This document shows positions 18,731 through 27,580 of a stretch of 64,000 bases of DNA, piece after piece; the first letter of the stretch is position 1, and each line of letters opens with the position of its first letter. A program made the position numbers and the translations under genes. This stretch comes from Rhizobiales bacterium Ga0077537 (GTDB lineage: Bacteria > Pseudomonadota > Alphaproteobacteria > Rhizobiales > Hyphomicrobiaceae): the NCBI GenBank assembly GCA_001464955.1, contig LNEM01000027.1, positions 78,516 through 142,515 of the forward strand. Direction: 5' to 3'. The notes beneath the pieces are model-generated. The model saw only the letters and a program-made list of their open reading frames with translations. It was not told the origin of the DNA and did no database searches.

Positions 18731-20710
18731 ATGCCCGGTCCGTTCCCCCACCTCTTCGCGCCGATCCGGCTCGGCCGCGCCACGGCCAAGAACCGCGTCA
18801 TGCGCGTAGCGACGACGGCAAATCTGGCAGATCGCAACCAGGTCGGCCCGCGCCTCCTCGAGTTCTACCGGACGCTCGCCAAGGGTGGCGTCGGCACCAT
18901 CGTGACCGAGGCATTGCGCACGCAGCCCGAGGACCCCTTCGGCCCCGGCGCGCTCGTCGTATTCGACCGCCGCGGCGTCGAGGGGCTGCGCCGGTTGTCG
19001 GACGTCTGCCATGCCGAAGGCGCGCTGCTCATCGGCCAGCTCAACATGGGCGGCCGCCAGCATCTCGCGTCCCGTGTCGTACCGTTCATGATCGCGCCGT
19101 CGGCCATCGCCTGCCCACGCTCCGGCGGCGTGCCACACGAACTTTCAACGCGCGAGGTCGCGGAGGTCGTCGAGACCTACATCATGTGCGCCGTCCACTG
19201 CATCGAAGGCGGCATGGACGGCGTCGAGATCCACGGCGCCCAGGGCCACTTGATCCAGCAGTTCATGTCGCCCTACACCAACCGGCGGACGGACCAGTAC
19301 GGCGGCTCCCTCGAGAACCGCATGCGCTTCGCCCGCGAGATCCTCGAAGGCGTCCGTCGTCGGCTCGGCAGTCGCCCGGTCGTCGGCTTCAGGCTCGGCG
19401 TCGAGGAATTCACGGAAGGCGGCCTGACGATCGAAGACACGGTCGAGATCGCGCGCATCCTGTGCGCCGACGGCCTCGTCGATTACCTGTCGCTGGCCCA
19501 GGGGAACTTCAATTCGATCGACGCCCACCTGCCCGACCGACACTGGCCGATCCTCGCCTATCGGTCGCTGCACGCGCGCTTCAAGCCGGTCGCGAACGGC
19601 GTGCCGGTGGTTCTGTCGACCCGCATCCAGGGCCCCGAGCAGGCCGAGGACGTGCTCGCCGCCGGCGATGCCGACATGGTGGGTCTCTGCCGGGCGCTGC
19701 TCGTCGATCCGGAATGGCCGCTGAAGGCCGCGACCGGCAACGCCGCGGACATTCGCCGCTGCATCGCGTGCAACCAGTGCTGGGCGACGATCGCGGCCGG
19801 CGAGCCCATCGCCTGCGTGACGAACCCCATGGCGGGGCGTGAGTACCTCTGGCCGAAGCCCGAGCGCGACCGCGTCGAGCACCCGCGCCATGTCGTCGTG
19901 GTCGGCGGCGGTCCGGCGGGTCTCGAAGCCGCGCGGACGGCGGCGCTTCGGGGCCATCGCGTGACCCTTCTGGAAAGAAACGCCGCGCTCGGCGGCCGCG
20001 TGAAGGACGTGCACGAGGTGCGCCATCACGAGGAGATGCGGAACCTACTCGACTTTCTCGTACCTCAGGTTCGCAAGGCCGGCGTCACGATCAGGACCGG
20101 TGTCGAGGCGACGCCCGAGACAATCCTCGCCGAACAGCCGGACGCGATCATCCTCGCGACGGGTGCGACGCCGTATGCCCCCGGATTGCCCGGCGACGGC
20201 TCGGTCCCCGTGCTCACCGCTGACGGCCCGGTCGACTTGGCAGGCAAGCCCGGGCGCCGCGTCGTGATCATGGACGAGGACGGCTATTACTGGACGACCG
20301 CGGTCGTCGAAAGCGTCATGGCCCAGGGCCGCGAGGCGATCGTCATCTCTCGCTTCTTCGAGGTTGCGCGCGAGCTGCCTATGGTCTCGCGCATCGCGTT
20401 CCTGCGCGAGCTGGACAGGAACGGTGGCCAGACCCGTCCCAACAGCTACGTGGCTGGCGCGTCGAACGGCGGCGTCGCCGTTCGTCATTACCTGACCCAA
20501 CGCGAGGACGTGGTCGACGACGTCGCCGCCGTGATCTGGATCGGCCCGGCCACCCCCAACTTCGAACTCGCCGAAAGCCTGCGTGTCGCCGGCTTCGAAG
20601 CCACGAACCTGAAGGTCGTCGGTGACGCGGTCCAGCCGCGCCGCCTCGCCCATGCCCTGAGCGAAGCCCATGCCGCCGCCCGCGCCATCGGCTCGCGCAA
20701 CCGTCTCTGA
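18731..20710 (+). CDS. NADH:flavin oxidoreductase/FAD fusion (2,4-dienoyl-CoA reductase-like)
   Basis: A 659-residue protein. Residues 1-350 are an Old Yellow Enzyme TIM barrel (HGAQGHLIQQFMSPYTNRR near 177-195, DQYGGSLENR after it). Cysteines for a 4Fe-4S cluster follow in CIACNQC plus a fourth Cys twelve residues on, CX2CX2CX11C, closer to trimethylamine dehydrogenase spacing than to E. coli FadH. Then comes a Rossmann domain (VVVVGGGPAGLEAA near 389-402) binding FAD and NAD(P). It probably reduces an enoyl or dienoyl substrate or demethylates an amine; which cannot be decided. It may form an operon with the next gene. Confidence 0.88.
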   Translation: MPGPFPHLFAPIRLGRATAKNRVMRVATTANLADRNQVGPRLLEFYRTLAKGGVGTIVTEALRTQPEDPFGPGALVVFDRRGVEGLRRLSDVCHAEGALLIGQLNMGGRQHLASRVVPFMIAPSAIACPRSGGVPHELSTREVAEVVETYIMCAVHCIEGGMDGVEIHGAQGHLIQQFMSPYTNRRTDQYGGSLENRMRFAREILEGVRRRLGSRPVVGFRLGVEEFTEGGLTIEDTVEIARILCADGLVDYLSLAQGNFNSIDAHLPDRHWPILAYRSLHARFKPVANGVPVVLSTRIQGPEQAEDVLAAGDADMVGLCRALLVDPEWPLKAATGNAADIRRCIACNQCWATIAAGEPIACVTNPMAGREYLWPKPERDRVEHPRHVVVVGGGPAGLEAARTAALRGHRVTLLERNAALGGRVKDVHEVRHHEEMRNLLDFLVPQVRKAGVTIRTGVEATPETILAEQPDAIILATGATPYAPGLPGDGSVPVLTADGPVDLAGKPGRRVVIMDEDGYYWTTAVVESVMAQGREAIVISRFFEVARELPMVSRIAFLRELDRNGGQTRPNSYVAGASNGGVAVRHYLTQREDVVDDVAAVIWIGPATPNFELAESLRVAGFEATNLKVVGDAVQPRRLAHALSEAHAAARAIGSRNRL

Positions 20711-20749
20711 TCGATAGCAACCGGCCCTGCGCCGCACGGGAGGACCACC

Positions 20750-21178
20750 ATGTCGAGCTTCGAGAAACTGAGCATCGACGCCGATACGGCCCAGATCGCC
20801 ATCACGGCGGCGGTCGCCAAGGCGAAGCAGCTCGGCCACAAGATGAGCATTGCCGTCGCCGACGAGGCCGGCATCCTGAAGGCATTCGTCCGCATGGACG
20901 GGGCCTCTGAAATGACGCTCCGCATCGCCCAGGACAAGGCCTACACGTCAGCCTGTCTCGGCCGCCCGACGCACGCGTTCTGGGATTTCGTCAAGAATGA
21001 CCCGCCGCTGCTGCACGGCATCGTCAATTATCCGCGCGTCGTCGTGTTCGGCGGCGGCTACCCGATCCTCGAGAACGGGCAGGTGATCGGCGCCATCGGC
21101 GTTTCGGGTGGCCACTACTCGGACGACATGGAAGTGGCGCGGGCCGGCCTTTCCGGCATGGGTGCGCCCGTCGGCTGA
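20750..21178 (+). CDS. GlcG/HbpS family protein
   Basis: A 142-residue protein of the GlcG/HbpS (DUF336) family, recognisable by KMSIAVADEAG near 43-53, FVRMDGA, AQDKAYTSA, GGGYPI and GAIGVSGGHYSDD near the end. Relatives bind haem or corrinoid, or appear as small accessory proteins in catabolic operons. It follows the OYE fusion by 39 bases with a GGGAGG ribosome site, which suggests joint expression. No signal peptide. Biochemical role unknown. Confidence 0.9.
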   Translation: MSSFEKLSIDADTAQIAITAAVAKAKQLGHKMSIAVADEAGILKAFVRMDGASEMTLRIAQDKAYTSACLGRPTHAFWDFVKNDPPLLHGIVNYPRVVVFGGGYPILENGQVIGAIGVSGGHYSDDMEVARAGLSGMGAPVG

Positions 21179-21191
21179 GTGGACCCGAACC

Positions 21192-21701
21192 CTAGCTCCG
21201 CCGCGAGAGCCCGGTCGCCGACTTGAACGCCGTGAGACCGGTTTCGTCGACGATGAACGGGAGCGGGATTCGCTCGCCCGAACGGAGTGTCAGAACGGCG
21301 TGGGTCGTCTCGTAGCCGTCGCGATCGTAGGCCGTCTCGAGGGCGGCACGCGCGATCTCGTCGGTGTCGATCAGATTCTGCCGGGTGGCGAACGCGTTGG
21401 CTTGCACGACGGCGACCGTCCGCTTGGCGCGGTCGACGATCACGCCCACCGGGTCGCCAGGGTTGAACACGCTCCACGCATAGACGCCGACGCAGACGAT
21501 CATCGACGGGATCAGGAGCGCACTGACGATCACCGGCCCGTGGCGCAGCATGCCGGGTTGCAGGAGCGCCATCCCGATGACGGCGCCGACGAGGCCCAGC
21601 ATGAAGGGAACGGCGGCATGCGCGATTCCAGCCTCCGGATTGACCTCGCCGTTCGAAAGAACCACCCGCTGGTCTTGGACTGCCTCACTCATGTCGGTCA
21701 T
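21192..21701 (-). CDS. Membrane protein with two N-terminal helices
   Basis: A 169-residue protein. About residues 25-75 hold two hydrophobic helices (AAVPFMLGLVGAVIGMALL and IVSALLIPSMIVCVGVYAW). The rest is a soluble domain with VGVIVDRAKRTVAVVQ, resembling PH-like domains on small bacterial membrane proteins. I recognise no named family. Starts at 21701 and 21692 are both possible; neither has a strong ribosome site. It converges on the GlcG-like gene with a 13-base gap. Confidence 0.65.
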   Translation of the reverse strand: MTDMSEAVQDQRVVLSNGEVNPEAGIAHAAVPFMLGLVGAVIGMALLQPGMLRHGPVIVSALLIPSMIVCVGVYAWSVFNPGDPVGVIVDRAKRTVAVVQANAFATRQNLIDTDEIARAALETAYDRDGYETTHAVLTLRSGERIPLPFIVDETGLTAFKSATGLSRRS

Positions 21702-21924
21702 GCCCTGCAATCGAGGTCTCAATGCCGATCATCTTGCCACGAACAGATTGACGGAAATTCTGTGAGATGGCCGACGATGGCGGGGATTGAGGCAAGGGTT
21801 TGTTAACGCGTGCCTCTGTTGCGAGACCGGGCAGCCTGCCGCAAGACTGGACTAGCCCGTCCCGGGGCATGCGCTAACATTGTGGGGTCCAGTTCACTCC
21901 CGCACCTCCCTCGAGGCTTCATCC

Positions 21925-22119
21925 ATGCAAGACGACGAGACGTTGCGACTTGCCCGGCGCGCCGGGCTCGAGCGCTATCTGGCGGATCATCCCGAGCAGC
22001 TTCGTGCGGCGCTCGCGTCGGCATCCGCGCTCCGCGACCGCCTGCCCAGGGATCTGTCCCCCGCCGAAGAGCCGGCCCACGTCTATCGCGCCAGAGCGAA
22101 CAAGGAACAGCCCCGATGA
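21925..22119 (+). CDS. Small protein overlapping amidase start (possible GatC/AtzG-like partner)
   Basis: A 64-residue, highly charged, helical protein (LRLARRAGLERYLADHPEQL, then ASASALRDRL). Its TGA overlaps the amidase ATG in an ATGA arrangement at 22116-22119, a classic sign of translational coupling. Small helical subunits such as GatC and AtzG stabilise amidase-signature enzymes and are encoded the same way, but I do not see clear sequence identity to either. Real gene status rests on the overlap and amino-acid composition. Confidence 0.65.
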   Translation: MQDDETLRLARRAGLERYLADHPEQLRAALASASALRDRLPRDLSPAEEPAHVYRARANKEQPR

Positions 22120-23513
22120 CGGATCTGGCCTGGCTGTCCGTCCGCGAGACGGCGGCTCTGATCGGCGCGCGCAAGCTGTCGCCGGTCGAACTGACCGACT
22201 ACCTGCTCCGGCGGATCGAACGCCTCGATCCCCGCTGGCACGCCTTCATTCGCGTCCTCCCCGAGCATGCGCGCGCCGCCGCCCGGGCGGCCGAGGCCGA
22301 GCTGATGGCGGGCGGCAGCCGGGGCGTCTGGCATGGCATGCCGGTCGGCCTGAAGGACATCATCGATCTGGCGGGCGTGCCGACCACCTGCCACTCGAAA
22401 CTTTTCGCCGACCACAAGGCCGCTGCGAGCGCCGTCGTCACCGAGAAGCTCGAGACGGCCGGCGCCGTCGTCGTGGGCAAGCTCTCGACGCACGAGTTCG
22501 CCATCGGCGGGCCGTCGTTCGATCTGCCGTGGCCGCCGGCGGTCAACCCCTGGGGCGGCAACAACTTCCCCGGCGGCTCGTCGTCCGGCTCCGGCGTGGC
22601 GCTGGCAACGGGCATGCTGCCGGCGGCACTCGGCACCGACACCGGCGGCTCGGTGCGCAACCCCGCATCGATGTGCGGCATCGTCGGCATGAAGCCGACC
22701 TACGGCCGTGTCTCGCGCCGCGGCGTGTTCCCGCTGGCGTTCTCGCTCGACCACGTCGGACCGATGACGCGCGACGTGGCCGATAACGCTCTCCTCCTGC
22801 AGCTTCTGTCGGGTCACGATCCCCTCGATCCCGGCAGCGCCGATGTCCCCGTTCCGGATTTCACGGCCGGGATCGATTGCGGCGTGAAGGGCCTGCGCAT
22901 CGGCCACGTCCGGCACTTCTACGACGGTGACGAGACGGCGCATCCTGAACAGCTCGCGGCCATCGACGCCGCGGCCGATCTCCTGCGCTCGCTGGGAGCC
23001 GACGTGCGCGAGATCAGGCTGCGGCCGCTCGACGAATATACGGTCTGCAACCGCGTGATCCTGGCATCGGAAGCCTTCTCCATCCATCGCCGCGATCTGG
23101 CCTCACGCCCTGGCGACTACGGCGCGCTGGCCCGCCAGCGGCTCGTCGGCGGTGCGGCCTACGACGCGGCCGACTACGTCGACGCGCTCCGCATGCGGGC
23201 CCGCCTGATCGCAGCGACCCATGAGGCGATGGCCGGATATGACGCCATCCTGACGGCCTCGAGCTTCGATCCGGCGCCACCGATCGACGACGCCGAGGCC
23301 TGCGCCCGCGTCTATCCGCGCCAGGCCCGCCAGCCGTTCAACGTCACGGGCCAGCCGGCGCTCGCCATGCCGGCCGGGTTCACGAAGGACGGACTGCCCT
23401 TGTCGATCCAGCTCGTCGGCCACGATTGGCAGGAGGCCATGATCTACCGCATCGCCTACGCCTACGAACAGGCAGCCGGCTGGCTCGGCCGTCGCCCGCC
23501 CGGCGTGGACTGA
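22116..23513 (+). CDS. Amidase-signature family enzyme
   Basis: A 465-residue amidase. The Ser-cisSer-Lys catalytic set is visible: Lys in GLKDIIDLAGV (about 79), cis-Ser in PGGSSSGSG (about 154-157), and the nucleophile in GTDTGGSVRNPAS (about 178). The ATG at 22116 overlaps the stop of the 64-residue gene. The family hydrolyses amides; GatA-type transamidation is unlikely because gatB is absent and the upstream partner is not a clear GatC. Substrate unknown, but the neighbours are redox and catabolic genes. Confidence 0.92.
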   Translation: MTDLAWLSVRETAALIGARKLSPVELTDYLLRRIERLDPRWHAFIRVLPEHARAAARAAEAELMAGGSRGVWHGMPVGLKDIIDLAGVPTTCHSKLFADHKAAASAVVTEKLETAGAVVVGKLSTHEFAIGGPSFDLPWPPAVNPWGGNNFPGGSSSGSGVALATGMLPAALGTDTGGSVRNPASMCGIVGMKPTYGRVSRRGVFPLAFSLDHVGPMTRDVADNALLLQLLSGHDPLDPGSADVPVPDFTAGIDCGVKGLRIGHVRHFYDGDETAHPEQLAAIDAAADLLRSLGADVREIRLRPLDEYTVCNRVILASEAFSIHRRDLASRPGDYGALARQRLVGGAAYDAADYVDALRMRARLIAATHEAMAGYDAILTASSFDPAPPIDDAEACARVYPRQARQPFNVTGQPALAMPAGFTKDGLPLSIQLVGHDWQEAMIYRIAYAYEQAAGWLGRRPPGVD

Positions 23514-23670
23514 CGTCAAGGACCTCGGGTTTTGTCCCGCCGCAGATGCACCGGAGGTGGCGATCAAGCCACTTCCGCCGCGCCCCGATCGATGACAGTC
23601 TTGGCGCAGTCATGCGAGGGCGGTGGACGCCAGATCCGCCCCCCGGAGGAACAACGCGACGAGGCTGAAC

Positions 23671-24876
23671 ATGAAATTCGGCATTTTCTACGAGATGCAG
23701 ATCCCGCGCCCGTGGGAGGCCCATACCGAGCACAAGCTGCTGAACGACGCCCTCGCACAGGTCGAGCTGGCGGATCGCCTCGGCTACGACTTCGCCTGGG
23801 AGGTCGAGCACCACTACCTCGAGGAATATTCCCATTCGTCCGCTCCGGGCGTGTTCCTCGGCGCGGCCAGCCAGCGCACGAAGAACATCCGCCTCGCCCA
23901 TGGCATCATGCAGTTGACGACCAACCACCCCTCGAAGGTAGCAGCCCAGGTCGCGACGCTCGATCTGCTGAGCCATGGTCGCGTCGAACTCGGCCTCGGC
24001 GAGAGCGCCTCGTCGACGGAGCTCGATCCGTTCGCCGTCACGTTCGAGAACAAGCGCGAGATCTTCGAGGATGCCGTCCGCTGCATGATCCCGATGTTCA
24101 AGGATCAGCCCTGCGAATACGACGGCTCGCACTTCAAGTTCCCCTATCGCAACGTCGTGCCGAAGCCTCTCCAGAAGCCGCATCCGCCGCTTTGGGTCGC
24201 CTGCTCTCAGCTCCCGACGATCGAATATTGCGGACAGAAGGGCATGGGCGCGCTTGGCTTCCAGTTCGTGTCGGCGGACGCCGCTCACGCCTGGGTCCAC
24301 GCCTACTACAATGCGATCACCCGGCGCCTCGACAAGCTGGCTGACTACCCGATCAACCCGAACATCGCCCTCGTCTCCTATTTCATGTGCGCCAAGACCG
24401 ACGAGGAAGCGCAGAAGCGGGCCGAGGGCCTGACGTTCTTCCAGTTCGCGCTGAAGTTCTACGGCCAGAGCGCCAACCGCGAGCGGCCCCGCGCCGGCAC
24501 GGTCAACGTCTGGGACGAGTTCCAGAAGTGGAAATCGGCGAACCCCGACGCCGTCCAGAAATCGGTGCGCTCGGGCCTCGTCGGCTCGCCCGACACCATC
24601 CGCAAGAAGCTGCGCAAGTTCCAGTCGTCGAACGTCGACCAGATCATCTTCCTCAATCAGGCCGGCAAGAACCCGCACGAGCACATCTGCGAGGGCCTAG
24701 AGTTGTTTGCGAAGGAAGTGATGCCCGAGTTCCACGCGGCCGAAATCGCGCATCAGGACTGGAAGCGTGGCGTGCTCTCCGGCGAGATCCAGCTCGAGGA
24801 GATCGACACCCAGCCGTTCCGCGACCGCTTCGGCCATCTCAATCAGGTCGCGCCGCAGGTTGCAGCGGCGGAGTAA
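23671..24876 (+). CDS. LLM-class flavin-dependent oxidoreductase
   Basis: A 401-residue luciferase-like monooxygenase. The N-terminus (KFGIFYEMQIPRPW), EVEHHYLEEYSHSSAP near 45-60, and LDLLSHGRVELGLGES near 98-115 are typical FMN- or F420-dependent barrel segments. Members oxidise or reduce varied small molecules. It ends 59 bases before the selenoprotein gene in the same direction, so co-transcription is possible. No F420 biosynthesis gene is in the window, so the cofactor is left open. Confidence 0.9.
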   Translation: MKFGIFYEMQIPRPWEAHTEHKLLNDALAQVELADRLGYDFAWEVEHHYLEEYSHSSAPGVFLGAASQRTKNIRLAHGIMQLTTNHPSKVAAQVATLDLLSHGRVELGLGESASSTELDPFAVTFENKREIFEDAVRCMIPMFKDQPCEYDGSHFKFPYRNVVPKPLQKPHPPLWVACSQLPTIEYCGQKGMGALGFQFVSADAAHAWVHAYYNAITRRLDKLADYPINPNIALVSYFMCAKTDEEAQKRAEGLTFFQFALKFYGQSANRERPRAGTVNVWDEFQKWKSANPDAVQKSVRSGLVGSPDTIRKKLRKFQSSNVDQIIFLNQAGKNPHEHICEGLELFAKEVMPEFHAAEIAHQDWKRGVLSGEIQLEEIDTQPFRDRFGHLNQVAPQVAAAE

Positions 24877-24935
24877 CGTGAACTTGGCTGACGGGCGGAC
24901 CCGCTCCGCCCGTCATTCCATCCGGAGGACGAACT

Positions 24936-25553
24936 TTGGCGCGCATCCCCCTTCTCGATGAGACCGACCCGGCACTCCCGGTAGAAGCCGCCGCGTTCCT
25001 CTCGGCAGCCGGCGCGTCACGGGGGCGGCTCATCAATCTCTACCGTGCGCTCGCCAATCGTCCTGAGGCCGGCACGGCCCTGATGGGCCTGATCACCACC
25101 GTCTACCGCAAGGACTCGACCCTGGAGCCGCGCCACGGCGAGCTGGCGTACATGACCGCGACGGCCGTAAACGATTGCTATTATTGAATACCCACCCATA
25201 CGGTGCTCGGTCGGAGCATGGGACTGACGGAAGACCAGATGCGGCACCTCATTTCGGAGCCGCTGCCTGATGGGGTGTTTGCCCCGGCAGAAGCCGCCAT
25301 CGTGCGCTACGCTCAGAAATCGACCCGCCTCGAACCTATCGACCGCAACACATACGCCGCCCTCGAAGCCCACTTCAGCCGCCAGCAGATCATCGACATC
25401 TGTCTGACAGTCGGGCTGAGCAACATGGTCAATCGCTTCCACGCGACGTTCCTGACCGACGTCGACGCCGACACCCTCGCCGCGGTCGAAGCCGGCGATC
25501 AGCAATACGGTGCGTGTGCACTTCCGCGGCCTCCCGAGCCCGACGGATCGTGA
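24936..25553 (+). CDS. AhpD/carboxymuconolactone-decarboxylase-like selenoprotein (TGA = Sec at codon 84)
   Basis: I read one 205-residue protein across an in-frame TGA at 25185-25187. Upstream codons give NDCYY, then TGA, then IPTHTVLGRSMG. In AhpD/CMD proteins this is CxxC-x3-H, the peroxidatic dithiol and its histidine; here it becomes Cys-Tyr-Tyr-Sec-x3-His. The frame is identical on both sides, family-like sequence continues to 25553, and a SECIS-like hairpin starts ten bases after the codon. Start is TTG at 24936 behind GGAGG. It probably reduces peroxides or another oxidant. A selD gene lies 2-4 kb away. The alternative is a one-base nonsense pseudogene, which would not explain the hairpin. 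Confidence 0.85.
25195..25222 (+). promoter_or_regulatory. Bacterial SECIS-like hairpin
   Basis: CCCA (25195-25198) pairs with TGGG (25219-25222); an inner stem TGCTC (25204-25208) pairs with GAGCA (25214-25218), closing a GGTCG loop (25209-25213). Five bases, including unpaired T, bulge on the 5' side. Counting the T of TGA as 1, the loop GT falls at 26-27; in E. coli fdhF the SelB-contacting G and U are 23 and 24 in a GGUC loop above a bulged U. Rare codons around the site (TAT, ATA, GTA) fit an RNA constraint. SelB would bind here. Confidence 0.75.
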
Positions 25554-25574
25554 CGACTGGCGCGTCCGGTGGCG

Positions 25575-26507
25575 TCACACCCGCGCGATAACGCTCTCGC
25601 CGAATGCCATGAGCCGCTCTTCCAGCTCGGAGGCATCGAGCCCGCCGAAGGTCTTGGCGTGCTGCGTGCTGCCGGCAGCACCGCCCGACAGGAACGCCGT
25701 CACCGGCAGCACCACACGGCCGACGCCCCGGCACGACGCATCGGCGACCGCTCCGAGCGGATCCATCCCGGAACCCGGCAGCGCACCCGGACACCCGGTC
25801 GTCACTTCGATGGCAGCCGGATCGCGGCCGGCTGCGCGCGCCATCTCGCGCATCTGCTCGATCAATGGTCCGATATCGACCGGCGATCCCGTCGCCGGAA
25901 AGAAGCCGTCGCCGAGCGTCGCCGCCCGCCGCGCCGCCGCCTCCGAATGTCCCCCGACGTGGATCGGCACGGCGCCATTGATAGGCTTCGGGTTGCAGCT
26001 CATGCCGCTGAACGAGACGTGCTCACCGGCAAAGCTCGCGTCGTCCGCCGCCCATAGCGCGCGCATGGCCCGGATGCACTCGTCGGTCCGCGCCCCGCGC
26101 TTGGCCCACGGCACGCCCAGCGCATCGAACTCTTCCTTGAGCCAGCCAACCCCAATGCCGAGATCGAGCCGGCCGCCACTCATGTAGTCGAGCGTCGCCA
26201 GTTCCTTGGCGAGAATGAGCGGATTGCGCTGCGGCAGGATCAGGATGCCGGTCATGCAGCGCAGCCGCGTGGTCGCCGCCAGCGCGAACGCCATCCAGAT
26301 CAGCGGGTCCGGCAACTTCGTCTCAGGGCCGCCCGGCAACCGTCCAGTCGGCGAATAGGGATAGCGGGATGTGTAGTTCGTCGGCCAGACGACGTGCTCG
26401 ATCGCGACCAGGCTGTCGAACCCGGCACGCTCAGCCGCAAGTGCCAGACGCCGGGCGCCGGCGCCATCGGGAAAATTGGAGTTCGAGAAATGCAGCGCGA
26501 ACTTCAC
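25575..26507 (-). CDS. LLM-class oxidoreductase, F420-dependent-like (TIGR03619 type)
   Basis: A 310-residue luciferase-like oxidoreductase. VAIEHVVWP near 34-42, LATLDYMSGGRLDLGIGVGWLKEEF near 100-124 in pieces, and VPIHVGGHSEAAARRAA near 170-186 are typical of F420-binding LLM proteins. It starts at a GTG at 26507 with GGGAGG upstream. It is the third gene of a leftward run selD, radical SAM, LLM, and converges on the selenoprotein gene, the stops 21 bases apart. Substrate unknown. Confidence 0.88.
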   Translation of the reverse strand: MKFALHFSNSNFPDGAGARRLALAAERAGFDSLVAIEHVVWPTNYTSRYPYSPTGRLPGGPETKLPDPLIWMAFALAATTRLRCMTGILILPQRNPLILAKELATLDYMSGGRLDLGIGVGWLKEEFDALGVPWAKRGARTDECIRAMRALWAADDASFAGEHVSFSGMSCNPKPINGAVPIHVGGHSEAAARRAATLGDGFFPATGSPVDIGPLIEQMREMARAAGRDPAAIEVTTGCPGALPGSGMDPLGAVADASCRGVGRVVLPVTAFLSGGAAGSTQHAKTFGGLDASELEERLMAFGESVIARV

Positions 26508-26596
26508 GGGCGGCCTCCCTCACGGCGGCGCCCCGTATCGGGCACCGCAGCGAGTGTGGCAGCATCGCGCCGGAACGCAACGGTATCCGGCGTCCG

Positions 26597-27580
26597 TCAG
26601 GAGCAGCTGCCGCCGCCGAGCACGCAGAACTTGGCGCAGTGCGGATGGCAGAGCTTGACGGCCCCGTCGGTGAACATGCCATCGTCGGCCCGCGCGGCCT
26701 CCGCGAACGTCCCGCCCATCTCGAAGGCCGGCTCGTAGGGCAGCAACGTGCACGGCAGCACGGTCGGCTTGGCCGCACCCTTCCGCTTCACCACCATGCG
26801 GCTGGTCGCGCACATCATCTGGTTCGGCGACTTCTTGAGAATGCCCCAGCAGGCGGCGCTGATCTCGGGCACCTCGTGGCTGCCGTCCATTTCGGGAAGA
26901 AGCATCAGTTGCTTGGGATTGGCCGGATCGATCCGCCAGCCGCGCGACGCGACGAGGGCTGCATACCCGTTCCGCGCCTCACGCTCGTCCTCGTTCCAGC
27001 ATGTCCGTCCGGCGATGGCGATCTCGAAGCCCTGCGCATTGAGCCAGTCGATGCCGGCGATGGCTTTGTCGAACGTCTTCGGGCCGCGCTCCGCCTCGTG
27101 CAGGTCGCGGGTAAAATGATCGAGGCTGATGCGCAGCCTGAGGCGCGCGCCGTGCTTTTCCTTGAGCTCGATCAGCCCCTTCTTGATGGGCCCCCGCTGC
27201 AAGGGTTGCATGGCATTCGTCAGCACCAGCACGTCGAAACGACGGTCCAGCGCCGCGCCGAGCATGGCCAGGAATTCCGGGTTCATGAACGGCTCGCCGC
27301 CCGTGAAGCCGATCTCCTCGGTCCGATGCTGTCCGCTGATCAGTTCGTCGAGAAGGGTCACCACCTCCTCGGCACCGATGTAGGCGAGGCGGTCGTTGGT
27401 CGGCGAGGACTCGATGTAGCAGTTGGTACAGGTGATGTTGCACAGCGTGCCGGTATTGAACCACACCGTTTGTAGGCGCTCGAGCGGTACCGTCGCGCGC
27501 GGCTCGCCCTTCGCGGTGATGTCGGGATGCTCGAACTTGGCAAGCGTCGTCACCGTGACGGATTGGGCAGTTTCTCTCAC
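26597..27580 (-). CDS. Radical SAM protein with C-terminal cysteine cluster
   Basis: A 327-residue radical SAM enzyme. CNITCTNC at 47-54 gives the CX3CX2C cluster, and IGFTGGEPFMNPE near 91-103 is the SAM-binding GGEP motif. The C-terminus has CHPHCAKFC and a final GGGSCS, a SPASM-like second Fe-S site. Additional Cys residues occur near 240-280. It starts at GTG 27580. It lies between selD and an LLM gene on one strand, so it may act on a product or peptide linked to that locus, but no precursor peptide is visible. Confidence 0.9.
   Translation of the reverse strand: MRETAQSVTVTTLAKFEHPDITAKGEPRATVPLERLQTVWFNTGTLCNITCTNCYIESSPTNDRLAYIGAEEVVTLLDELISGQHRTEEIGFTGGEPFMNPEFLAMLGAALDRRFDVLVLTNAMQPLQRGPIKKGLIELKEKHGARLRLRISLDHFTRDLHEAERGPKTFDKAIAGIDWLNAQGFEIAIAGRTCWNEDEREARNGYAALVASRGWRIDPANPKQLMLLPEMDGSHEVPEISAACWGILKKSPNQMMCATSRMVVKRKGAAKPTVLPCTLLPYEPAFEMGGTFAEAARADDGMFTDGAVKLCHPHCAKFCVLGGGSCS

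Noticed and set aside
24936..25187. Treating the 83-codon piece before the TGA as a complete small gene, or the pair as a pseudogene.
   Set aside because: The stop falls exactly at the redox Cys position, the frame is unbroken, the downstream part is intact, and a SECIS-like hairpin follows; decay would not produce this combination.
26569..26599. A TGA at the end of the radical SAM gene followed by a hairpin (GCCGGA/TCCGGC), as a possible second Sec site.
   Set aside because: Sequence after the TGA does not look conserved, the protein already ends with the Cys cluster expected for its family, and the 11-base loop lacks a GGTC core. More likely a stop and weak terminator.
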